Source: Methanospirillum stamsii | GTDB taxonomy: Archaea; Halobacteriota; Methanomicrobia; Methanomicrobiales; Methanospirillaceae | Assembly (NCBI RefSeq): GCF_046244385.1 | Contig: NZ_CP176366.1 | Coordinates: 124,001 to 188,000 of the forward strand | Reading direction: 5' to 3' | DNA: 64,000 nt | Shown: piece after piece, positions 26,806 to 35,735 of the stretch | How the letters are laid out: each line of letters starts with the position of its first letter | How positions within the stretch are numbered: position 1 is the stretch's first letter | Made by a program: the position numbers and the translations under genes | The notes under the pieces: model-generated | Told to the model about the DNA's origin: nothing | What the model saw: only the letters and a program-made list of their open reading frames with translations | Databases searched by the model: none

Positions 26806-28549
26806 ATATTTTATGAGGAGGCTGGCCCTCTCAAGGGACGGAGCTAAGGACTTCGTTAAGGGAACTTTTACGACATTCCTTCTCAATTTTGGATTGATTC
26901 TACCTGCAGTGTACGTTTTCCTGTTCCTTGATGAATATCTCGGACCACTGACGGGACAAGCAGGAGTTGTCCATAATGATATCCGGTACTACATTGGAAT
27001 AGCAGTCCTGTTTATTTTTATAATATGGATAATTGCAAAAATCCAGTACCGGAGCACATACATATCTATCTACGCAGAGAGTGCTAATCGCCGGCTGGCA
27101 TTGGCTGAAAAGCTTCGCAAGTTACCGTTGTCTTTTTATGGAAAAAAGAACCTTTCGGATCTGACATCCACGATTATGCAGGACAATACGTTACTTGAAC
27201 ACACATTCTCTCATGCAGTGCCCCAGCTTTTTGCATCTGTCATTTTCCTGATAATCATCGGAATCATGTTGTTTTTCTACAACTGGATGCTGACACTAGC
27301 TCTGTTCTGGGCGGCTCCGGTTGCCTTAGCGGTTCTCCTTCTCTCTAAAAAGATCCAACACAACAATCACAAGATCATTTACGATAAGAACAGGGACGTC
27401 AGCGAACATATCCAGGAGGGGCTGGACACAATCCAGGAGATAAAGGCATACAGCAACGAAGGAAAATATATCAACGACCTGAACAAGAAGCTTGATGATT
27501 ACGAGAAAAATCTCATCCGTGGAGAACTACTCCTTGGTATTCTGGTCAACAGTGCTAAAGGCATACTGAAATTGGGACTTGTAACCGTTATCCTGGTCGG
27601 AGCAAATCTGCTGGTAGCAGGTGATGTGAATCTCTTCACATACCTCGTGTTCCTGATCCTCGCAGCACATATCTTCGAGCCCATCAACGAAGTATTCAAT
27701 AATCTGGCTGCTTTGTTCATGCTTGATATCCGGATTAACCGTATGAAAGAGATTGAAGCTTTACCTATTCATACCGGCATGACGGAATTTACTCCGGAGA
27801 ATTTCGATATCGTGTTCGAAGATGTCGGTTTCTCCTACGAGACCGGAAAACAGGTTCTGCAGAACGTGTCTTTCACTGCAAAGCAGGGTGAAATTACCGC
27901 CCTGGTCGGACCATCAGGGGGTGGAAAGAGTACATCGGCGAAACTGGCCGCCCGGTTCTGGGATGTTAATTCCGGCAGGATACTGCTTGGAAAACAGGAT
28001 ATCAAGAAGGTAGATCCCGAAACACTGCTCAAGTATTACTCGGTGGTATTCCAGGATGTTGTCCTTTTCAACACTTCGGTTATGGAGAACATACGTATCG
28101 GAAGACATGGAGCGAGTGATAAAGAAGTCTTGAGAGTTGCCACATTAGCACAATGCGACGATTTTGTGAGTAAATTGTCTGACGGATATCAGACCGTCAT
28201 CGGTGAGAATGGTGAGAAACTTTCCGGCGGAGAAAGGCAGCGTATTTCCATTGCCCGGGCACTGTTAAAAGACGCTCCCATCGTGCTGCTTGACGAGGCA
28301 ACCGCCTCTTTGGACGTGGAGAACGAGACAAGAATTCAGGCAGGTATTTCAGAACTGGTCAGGAATAAAACCGTGCTCGTAATAGCCCACCGGATGCGTA
28401 CCGTTGCCAATGCTGACAAGATTGTAGTGCTCGAAAATGGTATGGTAAAGGAGAGCGGCAAACCGGAGGAGCTTAAGAGTGCTAATGGAACCTTTGCAAA
28501 CATGGTAAGAAGACAGATGAAGACGATACCCGGAGATGTGGCTGGATGA
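26798..28549 (+). CDS. ABC transporter, fused membrane/ATPase half (second subunit)
   Basis: 583 residues: a membrane domain of six segments, then Walker A LVGPSGGGKST, signature KLSGGERQRISIARALL, Walker B IVLLDEATASLDVENE and IAHRM. It overlaps the upstream half by 8 bp, so the two are coupled and should form a heterodimer. The N-terminal FMRRLALSRDGAKDFVKG resembles the second subunit of YbtPQ/IrtAB-like pairs. A degenerate copy of its last roughly 45 codons recurs at 29758-29898. Cargo is not predictable; a metal chelate is favoured by context. Confidence 0.88.
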   Translation: MYEYFMRRLALSRDGAKDFVKGTFTTFLLNFGLILPAVYVFLFLDEYLGPLTGQAGVVHNDIRYYIGIAVLFIFIIWIIAKIQYRSTYISIYAESANRRLALAEKLRKLPLSFYGKKNLSDLTSTIMQDNTLLEHTFSHAVPQLFASVIFLIIIGIMLFFYNWMLTLALFWAAPVALAVLLLSKKIQHNNHKIIYDKNRDVSEHIQEGLDTIQEIKAYSNEGKYINDLNKKLDDYEKNLIRGELLLGILVNSAKGILKLGLVTVILVGANLLVAGDVNLFTYLVFLILAAHIFEPINEVFNNLAALFMLDIRINRMKEIEALPIHTGMTEFTPENFDIVFEDVGFSYETGKQVLQNVSFTAKQGEITALVGPSGGGKSTSAKLAARFWDVNSGRILLGKQDIKKVDPETLLKYYSVVFQDVVLFNTSVMENIRIGRHGASDKEVLRVATLAQCDDFVSKLSDGYQTVIGENGEKLSGGERQRISIARALLKDAPIVLLDEATASLDVENETRIQAGISELVRNKTVLVIAHRMRTVANADKIVVLENGMVKESGKPEELKSANGTFANMVRRQMKTIPGDVAG

Positions 28550-28868
28550 CCAGTCTACCTAAGAAAAAACCTCACATGTGATGAAGGCAGTTCATTGAAT
28601 ATCAGATCAATGTGATAGATATCCCTGGAGAATCTTGCCATAAACGGGCTCATCCGTAGCTGAATATGGACATTCTCATTTTTTTCTCTGCCAGGATTAT
28701 ATCCGTTATTTCCGAAGCCAAAACATTTTAGTACAATGTATTAGCCAACCTAACCACAGATTTTAATTGTTGTGTCGAATCTCTAGACTTCAACCGAATA
28801 AGATATTCGTCAAATTCTAAGTATTAAAAATACTTGTAACATTTCCTTGACAACGAGAAGAAGTAAAT
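28550..28868. other. Intergenic region upstream of LCM-type methyltransferase
   Basis: 319 bp with no credible gene. It contains the small dyad GTATT-aaa-AATAC near 28821-28833 and an AGAAGAAG stretch before the next start codon, which may serve as its Shine-Dalgarno sequence. Nothing else was recognised. Confidence 0.5.
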
Positions 28869-29684
28869 ATGGAACAAAAAATCAAAATTAAAAATGGCAG
28901 TATTCAGGAAACTCTATTGTTGCCTTTATGGGGGAGAGCATATGAAACAAAGAAGAATAACCCGAAATTAATTGATAAAAAAGCCGTGGAGATTATTGAA
29001 AAAATTGATTATGACTTTTCAACTATCGAAAAAACTCAATCAATGTCACAGTATGGCTGGGTAGCACGTAGCCTGCATACAGATAGATTAGCCCTTGAGT
29101 TTATAGATAAACATCCTGAGGCCACAATTGTCAATATCGGCTGCGGACTGGACACCACCTTCAGCCGGATTGACAACGGCAAAATCATTTGTTATGAACT
29201 TGACCTGCCAGATGTAATTGCACTCAGGAAAAATTTTTATGAAGACAGCGACAGACACCAAAACATTGCTTCTTCATTTTTAGACACTGAATGGTTTGAG
29301 AAAATTGTTGTAAGGGATGGTTTACTATTTCTGGCCGGGGGTGTGCTTTATTATTTCAATGAAGAACAGATCAAAGAGTTTTTCATTAAAGCATCTGACC
29401 ATTTTAAAAGATGTGATTTTTTCTTTGATTCACTGTCGCCTATGGGAATGAAAATTGCGAAAAAGCAGGTATTAAAAAAAGGTGGCATGGGTATGTCTAT
29501 GGATTGTGGTTGGGGACTGAAACCGATAAAAACCCTTGAAAACTGGGATAACAGGATCAAGGTCATAAATACGATACCTATGCATAAAGGCATGTACAAA
29601 GGACTTCCCTTTCGTACAAAAATGATTCTCTTTATTCCTGATATGCTTGGTGTATGTTCAATTGTACACATAAGAATGGGATAA
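28869..29684 (+). CDS. LCM-family (PPM1/TcmP-like) SAM-dependent O-methyltransferase
   Basis: 271 residues. It resembles the leucine carboxyl methyltransferase / TcmP O-methyltransferase group: the opening LLPLWGRAYET, DRLALEFIDKHPEATIVNIGCGLDTTFSRID (SAM motif I), YELDLPDVIALRK (strand-2 acid) and LFLAGGVLYYFNEEQIKEFF. It is cytoplasmic. It lies downstream of the ABC pair, separated from a fragment of a duplicated ABC gene by about 75 bp, so it may have arrived with a rearrangement. Members methylate carboxyl or hydroxyl groups of secondary metabolites; the substrate here is unknown. Confidence 0.82.
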   Translation: MEQKIKIKNGSIQETLLLPLWGRAYETKKNNPKLIDKKAVEIIEKIDYDFSTIEKTQSMSQYGWVARSLHTDRLALEFIDKHPEATIVNIGCGLDTTFSRIDNGKIICYELDLPDVIALRKNFYEDSDRHQNIASSFLDTEWFEKIVVRDGLLFLAGGVLYYFNEEQIKEFFIKASDHFKRCDFFFDSLSPMGMKIAKKQVLKKGGMGMSMDCGWGLKPIKTLENWDNRIKVINTIPMHKGMYKGLPFRTKMILFIPDMLGVCSIVHIRMG

Positions 29685-29757
29685 AAGATATATAATGCAA
29701 AGAGTGTCTCCCATACAAGCAAATTTTGGAAAAACAGTTTATTTAATAACCTTCATC

Positions 29758-29898
29758 AATGCTGACAAAAATGTGATCCTCGAAAATGGTATGGTAAAGA
29801 AGAGGGGCAAACCGGAGAAGTTGAAGAGTACTAATGGAACCTTTGTGGACATTGATAGAAGACAGATGAAGACGGCACCCGGAGATGTGGTTGTATGA
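29758..29898 (+). pseudogene. Fragment of ABC half-transporter 3' end (duplication remnant)
   Basis: This stretch is strongly similar, base for base, to the last part of the ABC gene ending at 28549. The encoded LENGMVKKRGKPEKLKS matches LENGMVKESGKPEELKS, and the similarity runs through GTF, RRQMKT, PGDV and the TGA. It begins abruptly at CAATGCTGACAA. There is no Walker or signature motif, so it is not functional as an ATPase. A 67-codon frame from 29695 covers it, but its first 20 residues are unrelated. Confidence 0.8.
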
Positions 29899-30119
29899 CT
29901 CCTGTATAATGTACCGACGTTAAAATAGAATCTAATCAGTTTATTATTAATTAAAACTGTGTGAGTAATATCCTTACAATACTCATTGTATCTTTATGAG
30001 AGAGGAGAGCCAATTTAATGTTTTCCTCAATTTGGATTACACAGAGTTCTATATCCTTTACAGGAGACACATGCGGTGAAAAAAGAAAACAGTTGTTTAA
30101 ATTGGGTTAAGGAGAAAAG

Positions 30120-30602
30120 ATGATAAGCCTGGAGGATTCAATAGAGATAAACACGACCGTTGACCATCTTTACGACTGGTTGATGAACCTGGATAGGAAT
30201 TTTCCCAAATGGAATGCAAACCATGGGAAATTCCTGAAGGTCACAGGTGGTAACGCTGTTGGAGATATCATCTATTTTGAGGAGTGTGTGGAGGGGATCT
30301 GGTATAAAATAAGAGGAAAAATAACGGTAATTGAAAAAAAAGACGATTTTTTCACGATAGAGTTTAGCACCATGTCGGGCATCGGAACGATAACATTCAT
30401 TGGGCAAAAATCCGATGCCGGCTGTATATTTACTCATATTGAACGCTTTGGTTCAAGGAGACCTCTGGTTGGTGGGTTGATAAATTTCATGCTCTTTAAG
30501 GTGTTGGCCAGGAAAAAGGCCAATTTCGAACTGATATTAAAGGATATGAAAGAAGACAATGGTAACCTGAAAGCATTATTAGAAGAACCAAAAGCGAAAT
30601 AG
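30120..30602 (+). CDS. SRPBCC-family (START-like) protein
   Basis: 160 residues, cytoplasmic. The opening SIEINTTVDHLYDWLMNLDRNFPKWNA is typical of the SRPBCC/polyketide-cyclase helix-grip fold, followed by alternating beta strands (GDIIYFEECVEG, ITVIEKKDDFFTIEFST, CIFTHIERFG) and a long C-terminal helix. GGAGAAAAG precedes the ATG. Proteins of this fold bind hydrophobic or ring-shaped ligands. Which ligand is unknown; the LCM-type methyltransferase upstream may act on the same molecule. Confidence 0.75.
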   Translation: MISLEDSIEINTTVDHLYDWLMNLDRNFPKWNANHGKFLKVTGGNAVGDIIYFEECVEGIWYKIRGKITVIEKKDDFFTIEFSTMSGIGTITFIGQKSDAGCIFTHIERFGSRRPLVGGLINFMLFKVLARKKANFELILKDMKEDNGNLKALLEEPKAK

Positions 30603-30630
30603 ACCCTTCCCTGAAAAATGAGGCAGATCC

Positions 30631-30843
30631 ATGATTGTCAATGACAATGTGAGATGGTACAAAATTTTATATTCTACTGTTTTTTTCATTATTTTAGCCA
30701 GACTGCGAATAATGTGTAAAAATAAAGGAACCAGCATTACGGGACTTCTACCCATTATTAAGATACTTTATACCCTCAATCCGGTAATCTGGATAACTGG
30801 TATCATCGCAATGTATGTTCACCATAGTATTGTAAAAGTTTAG
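30631..30843 (+). CDS. Small putative membrane protein, uncertain
   Basis: 70 residues with two hydrophobic stretches (ILYSTVFFIILARL and NPVIWITGIIAMYV). A weak GAGG lies upstream of ATG 30631. It matches no family I recognise. It starts 28 bp after the SRPBCC gene in the same direction, which is the main reason to keep it; it could equally be a chance frame. Confidence 0.3.
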   Translation: MIVNDNVRWYKILYSTVFFIILARLRIMCKNKGTSITGLLPIIKILYTLNPVIWITGIIAMYVHHSIVKV

Positions 30844-30929
30844 GAAAAATTCTTCGTAGAAAGATTCAAAGATTCTTATATTCAATATTGCCAGAGAATT
30901 AGAAGGTACATCTGAAACCAGGAAATATT

Positions 30930-31715
30930 ATGCCGGATATGATCATTGCATTGTTTTTAACGACATTGGCCGGGCTTTCCACTGCGATAGGAGCCATGAT
31001 GGTCTTTGTAATGAAAGAGCCCAAAAAGCACTTCCTTTCTCCTGCTCTTGGATTCTCTGCAGGGGTTATGATATATATCTCCTTTGTTGAGATGCTTCCG
31101 GATACTATAGAGAAAGTCGGCGAAGGAATGGCAATAGTGGCTTTTTTTATGGGGGTAATGATCTTCGCTCTCATTGATTTCATGATACCCAAAGATTATA
31201 ATCCTCATAATTTTTTTCGGGTGAATAATTCTAAAAAAGAAATGGGATCGGAGACAATTGGAAATTCCTCATTGATGAGGACCGGCTTGTTCACTGCATT
31301 AGCCATTGGTATTCATAATTTCCCTGAAGGAATTGCTACATTCGCAACAGCACTCTCTGATATAAACCTAGGTATAGTAATAGCGATTGCTATCGCCCTA
31401 CATAATATACCTGAAGGACTATCGGTTTCTGTTCCAATTTATTATGCCACAGGCTCAAAAAGGACTGCATTTAAATATTCTTTTCTGTCGGGTGTGGCAG
31501 AGCCGGTTGGTGCCCTGATTGCTCTCCTTGTTCTGATGCCTTTCATGAGTGATTTCCTGTTATCCATGTTATTGGCTTTTGTCGCTGGCATAATGGTATA
31601 TATCTCTATTGACGAGATAATTCCGACAGCCCACAGTTACGGAAAAAGTCATGTTGTCATTCTGGGATTTATCTTAGGTATGTTTGTAATGGCAGTCAGC
31701 CTTCTTGTATTATGA
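30930..31715 (+). CDS. zupT: ZIP-family metal transporter (ZupT-like)
   Basis: 261 residues with about eight membrane helices. Both metal-site helices are clear: HNFPEGIATFATAL and HNIPEGLSVSVPI, with the conserved GVAEPVGAL in the next helix. ZupT proteins import zinc and other divalent metals (Fe, Mn, Co) in bacteria and archaea. It is preceded by ZIP-typical FLTTLAGLSTAIGA. It stands alone in its direction after the SRPBCC cluster and is followed by a 427-bp AT-rich gap. Confidence 0.92.
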   Translation: MPDMIIALFLTTLAGLSTAIGAMMVFVMKEPKKHFLSPALGFSAGVMIYISFVEMLPDTIEKVGEGMAIVAFFMGVMIFALIDFMIPKDYNPHNFFRVNNSKKEMGSETIGNSSLMRTGLFTALAIGIHNFPEGIATFATALSDINLGIVIAIAIALHNIPEGLSVSVPIYYATGSKRTAFKYSFLSGVAEPVGALIALLVLMPFMSDFLLSMLLAFVAGIMVYISIDEIIPTAHSYGKSHVVILGFILGMFVMAVSLLVL

Positions 31716-32142
31716 AAAAATTCCATTTCATAACCCAATGCTGCAATATTGAAAAATGAAAAATTGCACCCTAATTAAAAATAGGTCCCAACAAACGACT
31801 TTATTTTAAAACCCATAATTAGCAATACAAGATACTAAGTCATGCGTTCGTATCATCACATAACATTAATAAAGGCCCATAATGCAGGGAAAAATAATTT
31901 TTGACCTTTTTCCTTAATTATATATTGCCCGAATTGGGGCCGGCTAATGAGCCAACTACACGCAATACAAGGGAGAAAAATATTTCGCCCATGATATTCA
32001 TGCTTCTTTTAGCTAGAACATACGTGTAAAAAATGAATCTTTTCATTTTATACAGATAATGGTTAAAAAATAACCATATAGGCTTTTTTAAGTAAAAATA
32101 AATAGAAATAAATCGAACAATTAAACAAATTATGGTGAGTTA
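31716..32142. other. Intergenic region upstream of SBP F
   Basis: 427 bp without a gene. A TATA-like AATTATATATTGC lies near 31917, GGCT-aatg-AGCC forms a short stem near 31943, and GCAATACAAG occurs twice (about 31821 and 31960). The strong dyad at 32059-32077 is listed separately. Confidence 0.5.
32059..32077. promoter_or_regulatory. Shared dyad operator candidate (copy upstream of SBP F)
   Basis: ATGGTTAAAAAATAACCAT is a perfect dyad (7-5-7), 66-84 bp before the SBP F start. A 17-of-19 match lies at comparable distance before SBP B (14370-14388). Confidence 0.55.
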
Positions 32143-33240
32143 ATGAAAGAAAAATTGTCGATGTGTGCTATCCTGATTTGTTTTATCTTTATGACCTCTG
32201 TTCTTGCTGATAATTCAGGAACACAAATACATTTCACTGATGCAAACGGAAGAGAAATAACCCTTGAAAAAAACCCAGAGAGGATCGCGTTTAGCAGTTA
32301 CATGATTGCAGAAGCAATAAAACTCATTGGAGCATGGGATAAAGTTGCCGGAAGGGACGGATACATTTCCGATCCGAAATTATATCCAAACCTTGATACT
32401 ATTCCTGCAATCAGTGATTCAGATGGCCATAGCCATATGGATTTTGAAAAAATTGTAGAAATAAAGCCCGATGTCCTTATCATGCCAGCGAAAAATGACA
32501 ACACGAACCAGGATGATGATCAACTTGTTATCAATTCGCTCGAACCTGACATCCCGGTAGTATACATAGATGTTACCAATCCAGATACATTTAATGAAAA
32601 CTTAAAGAATTTAGGTAAGATTACGGGAAAAGAGGAAAATGCAGAGAGATATCTTGATTTTTACAATGGAATTATGAATCAAATAACTGAAAAGAGCTCT
32701 TCAATTCCTGATACTGAGAAACCAAACGTTTTCGTAAAAGCAGCCGGATATACTCCGGACCAACTCTGTACAAAAGGCAATAAAGAGGTTATCTGGAACC
32801 AGATATGTGATATTTCGGGAGGAAAAAGTATTTCATCAGATTTAAACCAAGGATGGACTGATGTTGATCCGGAATGGCTAGTGAATAAAGATATTGATGC
32901 AATTGTGGCGGAATGTTGGGACCAGTTATATCCGGGAACATTTGGATATACAGCAACAGAACCATCGCAGAAAAAAACCAGTGCTGACAAAATTATTGCA
33001 GATATTGCAAATTTGGAGGAATTATCTCAATCTGATGCTGTAAAGAATAACCGGATTTACCTGATGCATGATCCCCTCATGAATACTCCACGGTTTATCA
33101 TTGGTACAGCCTATCTTGCAAAATGGTTCCATCCGGAACTTTTCCAGGATTTGAATCCGGAAAAAATTCATGAACAATACTTAGATTTCCTGGATGCAGA
33201 TTATGATCTTGATGTGGTAGGTTATGCAGGATATCCCTAA
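32143..33240 (+). CDS. BtuF-type orphan substrate-binding protein (SBP F)
   Basis: 365 residues. The signal peptide ends at SVLA-DNSG with no lipobox. It belongs to the subfamily of six orphan SBPs in this window, sharing FTDANGREITLEKNPERIAF, IGAWDKVAGRDGYISD, FEKIVEIKPDVLIMP, KPNVFVKAAGYTPDQL, DPEWLVNKDIDAIV and a C-terminus ending in GYP. No permease or ATPase adjoins it; an O-methyltransferase follows after 141 bp. It presumably docks with one of the three permeases elsewhere. The methylated or metal-bearing ligand is unknown. Confidence 0.88.
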   Translation: MKEKLSMCAILICFIFMTSVLADNSGTQIHFTDANGREITLEKNPERIAFSSYMIAEAIKLIGAWDKVAGRDGYISDPKLYPNLDTIPAISDSDGHSHMDFEKIVEIKPDVLIMPAKNDNTNQDDDQLVINSLEPDIPVVYIDVTNPDTFNENLKNLGKITGKEENAERYLDFYNGIMNQITEKSSSIPDTEKPNVFVKAAGYTPDQLCTKGNKEVIWNQICDISGGKSISSDLNQGWTDVDPEWLVNKDIDAIVAECWDQLYPGTFGYTATEPSQKKTSADKIIADIANLEELSQSDAVKNNRIYLMHDPLMNTPRFIIGTAYLAKWFHPELFQDLNPEKIHEQYLDFLDADYDLDVVGYAGYP

Positions 33241-33381
33241 CTCATCCACATTTTTTAACCAAACAATTTCAGGGATAGATTTTTATTTCCCGTAAAAAAG
33301 AATCATTCGAATATGTAAAATGACACATTTGCGATTTTCGACTTTAAATGGATTAATATGCCAAAAAACGGATAATAAATT

Positions 33382-34419
33382 ATGACGCAGAATAAATTAA
33401 AAAATTTAGAACTGTTTACCCCACCTGAAATACTTCCAACACTCATCACAGATTTAACTCAGGGAATTGATACATTTTCCATATTATATCATGCAACCCG
33501 CCTGAATCTGTTTGATCACCTTAAAGAGCCTAAAAATGCATCATCCCTATGTGAAAGTGTCGGAATTAATACCAGAATCGGGGAAAAATTTCTTAATTAC
33601 CTGGTGGGATCAGATTTTCTACTTGAAAAAGACGGAATTTATTCTCTTTCAAAAACTGCTGAAACATATCTGATTACTGATTCTCCTTATTATCTGGGGA
33701 ATTATATTGCATACTACTTCATACATAAACTATCAAATCTTCCTCCTTACGATGAATTTCTGAAAAACGGACCTCCCACAGACCCAAAAAAGATGTGGGT
33801 GTTTGATGAAACAAGTTTTGCTGCTCTAACCGAATGTGCAATATCCGGAACTATTCAACGAGTACTTGCAGAGATGAATACGGTGTTGCCATTTCCTGAA
33901 ATTCACCGGGTACTTGACCTTGGTGGGGGACACGGATTATTCTCTATTGCATATGCCCGGATGAATCCGCATTCAACGGTAACATTATTTGATTTTCCGG
34001 AAACTGTTGAACGTGCAGAGAAAATTATCGCACATTATTCTTCCGGAAACGTGATGATTAAACCCGGAGACATGACGAAAGACGATATCGGAACAAATTA
34101 TGATTTAATTTATGTTTCAGACTCACTTTATCTCCCCTATCCGGATTTAAAGAATGTCCTTGATAAAATCTATACCGCGATAAATCCGGGAGGCTTTTTT
34201 GTTATGAAATCAGTATTCCTGGAAAAACCGTTAAGAAACTCTTCTAGATCAGCACTCATTTTTGATCTCATGACCGGATCAATGAATGAAAAAGATCATG
34301 TCTACCAGATTCAAACGATGGAAAATCTCTTGCAGGAGACAGGATTTCAAATCTTATTACAGAAGAATATTATGGATTTGGAAGACAAAGCAACGCTGAT
34401 AATTACCCAAAAACAATAA
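33382..34419 (+). CDS. O-methyltransferase with N-terminal dimerisation domain
   Basis: 345 residues. A helical N-terminal winged-helix/dimerisation domain (ATRLNLFDHLKEPKNASSLCESVGI) precedes a Rossmann domain with motif I VLDLGGGHGLFSIAYARMNP, strand-2 acid TLFDFPETVERA, GDMTKDD, and INPGGFFVMKS. This architecture is shared by hydroxyindole O-methyltransferase, CrtF and BchU, the last of which methylates a tetrapyrrole ring carbon. It follows SBP F and is followed by a terminator. Similar genes lie at 42546 and 54313, also beside SBPs. The actual substrate is not predictable. Confidence 0.87.
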   Translation: MTQNKLKNLELFTPPEILPTLITDLTQGIDTFSILYHATRLNLFDHLKEPKNASSLCESVGINTRIGEKFLNYLVGSDFLLEKDGIYSLSKTAETYLITDSPYYLGNYIAYYFIHKLSNLPPYDEFLKNGPPTDPKKMWVFDETSFAALTECAISGTIQRVLAEMNTVLPFPEIHRVLDLGGGHGLFSIAYARMNPHSTVTLFDFPETVERAEKIIAHYSSGNVMIKPGDMTKDDIGTNYDLIYVSDSLYLPYPDLKNVLDKIYTAINPGGFFVMKSVFLEKPLRNSSRSALIFDLMTGSMNEKDHVYQIQTMENLLQETGFQILLQKNIMDLEDKATLIITQKQ

Positions 34420-34420
34420 A

Positions 34421-34442
34421 TTCTTTTTTTAATTCCTCTTTT
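34421..34442 (+). terminator. T-rich terminator after O-methyltransferase
   Basis: Two T-rich runs (TTCTTTTTTT and CCTCTTTT) follow the stop codon directly, between convergent genes. Confidence 0.45.
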
Positions 34443-34481
34443 GAGAATCACTCGAAAACAAAAAACGGAAATTTTTTTAAT

Positions 34482-35597
34482 TCAGGGATATGCATCCAAT
34501 CCACCTGTGCTGAGATCATAATCAGCCCCAATGTACCGAGTCAGATATTCCTGATGAATCTGTACTGGATCAAGGTCAAAAAAGAGATCCGAATGCAGCC
34601 ATTTTGCAAGGTATGCTGCCCCAACAACAAATCTGGCGGTTGAAACAAGCGGATCATGAATGAGATAGACCTTTCCATTGGTTACTGCCTCACTACTTGA
34701 GAATACATCCATGGCTGATATTTCATCTATGATCTTCTTCCCATTTTCTAATTTATGGGATGGATCTGTAGCCTGGTATCCAAACGTTTCCGGATAATAG
34801 ACATTCCAACATTGAACAATAATATCATCCATGTCCTGACCAATGAGCCATTCCGGATCAACTTCTGTCCATGAAGTAGGAAGTGTTTTTGATATACTGT
34901 TAGCTCCGACAATATCCCAGAGTTGGTTTGTCATTGTCTCTTTTCCTCCCCACGTAGCAAGTTGATCCGGTGTGTACCCGGCTGCCTTGAGAAAGATTTT
35001 CGGTTTCTCACTGTCCGGAAGCGATGAAGTCTTTTCACGTATTGATCCAATTACCCGGTCAAAAAAATCAAGATACTCATTCACCTTGTCCCCTGTTCCG
35101 GTAATTATCCCTAATTTTTCAAAATTTTCTTCAAAAGTATCAGGATCATTGAGATTTAAAAAGACTACCGGAATTTCAGGCTCCAATGAATCAATCATCT
35201 GCTGAATGGTATCTTCACTGGTATCCCACTTATCAACTGGCATTATCATAACATCTGGTTTAATCTCCATAATTTTCTCAAAATTGAGTTCATATGGTAC
35301 ATTAGGAGAACTAATGGACGGAATTGAATCAAGATTGGAATAAATGACCGGATCTGAAATATATCCATCTCTTGCTACAACTTTATCCCATGCTCCGGCA
35401 AGTACCAGTGGTTCTCCAATCATATATCCGGTAAACCCAATTCTTTCAGCAGGTTTTTCAAGATTAACCGTTCTTCCAAGAGCATCGGTGATAGTTACCC
35501 CACTATCTGCCGCAGAAGAAATACCGATTAACAAAAACACTAACAATGAAAACAGTAATAACTGATTTCCGATACAATTTAAGTTCAATCGATCCAT
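34482..35597 (-). CDS. BtuF-type orphan substrate-binding protein (SBP G)
   Basis: 371 residues. The signal peptide ends near GISSA-ADSG without a lipobox, followed by ITDALGRTVNLEKPAERIGF, GAWDKVVARDGYISD, FEKIMEIKPDVMIMP, KPKIFLKAAGYTPDQL and DPEWLIGQDMDDII. The C-terminal YIGADYDLSTGG ends in AYP. The N-terminus aligns codon by codon with SBP I, and both have the same upstream box at the same distance, so G and I are recent paralogues. It lies downstream of the nitrogenase-like operon on the same strand, 138 bp after the NifK-like stop. Confidence 0.88.
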   Translation of the reverse strand: MDRLNLNCIGNQLLLFSLLVFLLIGISSAADSGVTITDALGRTVNLEKPAERIGFTGYMIGEPLVLAGAWDKVVARDGYISDPVIYSNLDSIPSISSPNVPYELNFEKIMEIKPDVMIMPVDKWDTSEDTIQQMIDSLEPEIPVVFLNLNDPDTFEENFEKLGIITGTGDKVNEYLDFFDRVIGSIREKTSSLPDSEKPKIFLKAAGYTPDQLATWGGKETMTNQLWDIVGANSISKTLPTSWTEVDPEWLIGQDMDDIIVQCWNVYYPETFGYQATDPSHKLENGKKIIDEISAMDVFSSSEAVTNGKVYLIHDPLVSTARFVVGAAYLAKWLHSDLFFDLDPVQIHQEYLTRYIGADYDLSTGGLDAYP

Positions 35598-35636
35598 AAC
35601 ATAATATTTTTTTTCTTTGGATCAGATATCACCAAT

Positions 35637-35655
35637 CCAAAAAAATTTCAGGAAC
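35637..35655. promoter_or_regulatory. Conserved upstream box before SBP G
   Basis: CCAAAAAAATTTCAGGAAC lies 40-58 bp before the SBP G start. Matching boxes occur before SBPs I, K and L and near the methyltransferase at 54313. It may be an operator or an unusual BRE/TATA element. Confidence 0.5.
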
Positions 35656-35735
35656 CGGACAGAAAATCTGAACCTCCAAGACTAAAATATATTATAATTT
35701 GAACAAATGAATACTTACCCAAAAATTTTCAAAAA

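Noticed and set aside
31943..31958. Riboswitch upstream of SBP F
   Set aside because: Only a short 4-bp stem (GGCT/AGCC) is visible; no cobalamin-box or other known riboswitch consensus was recognised.
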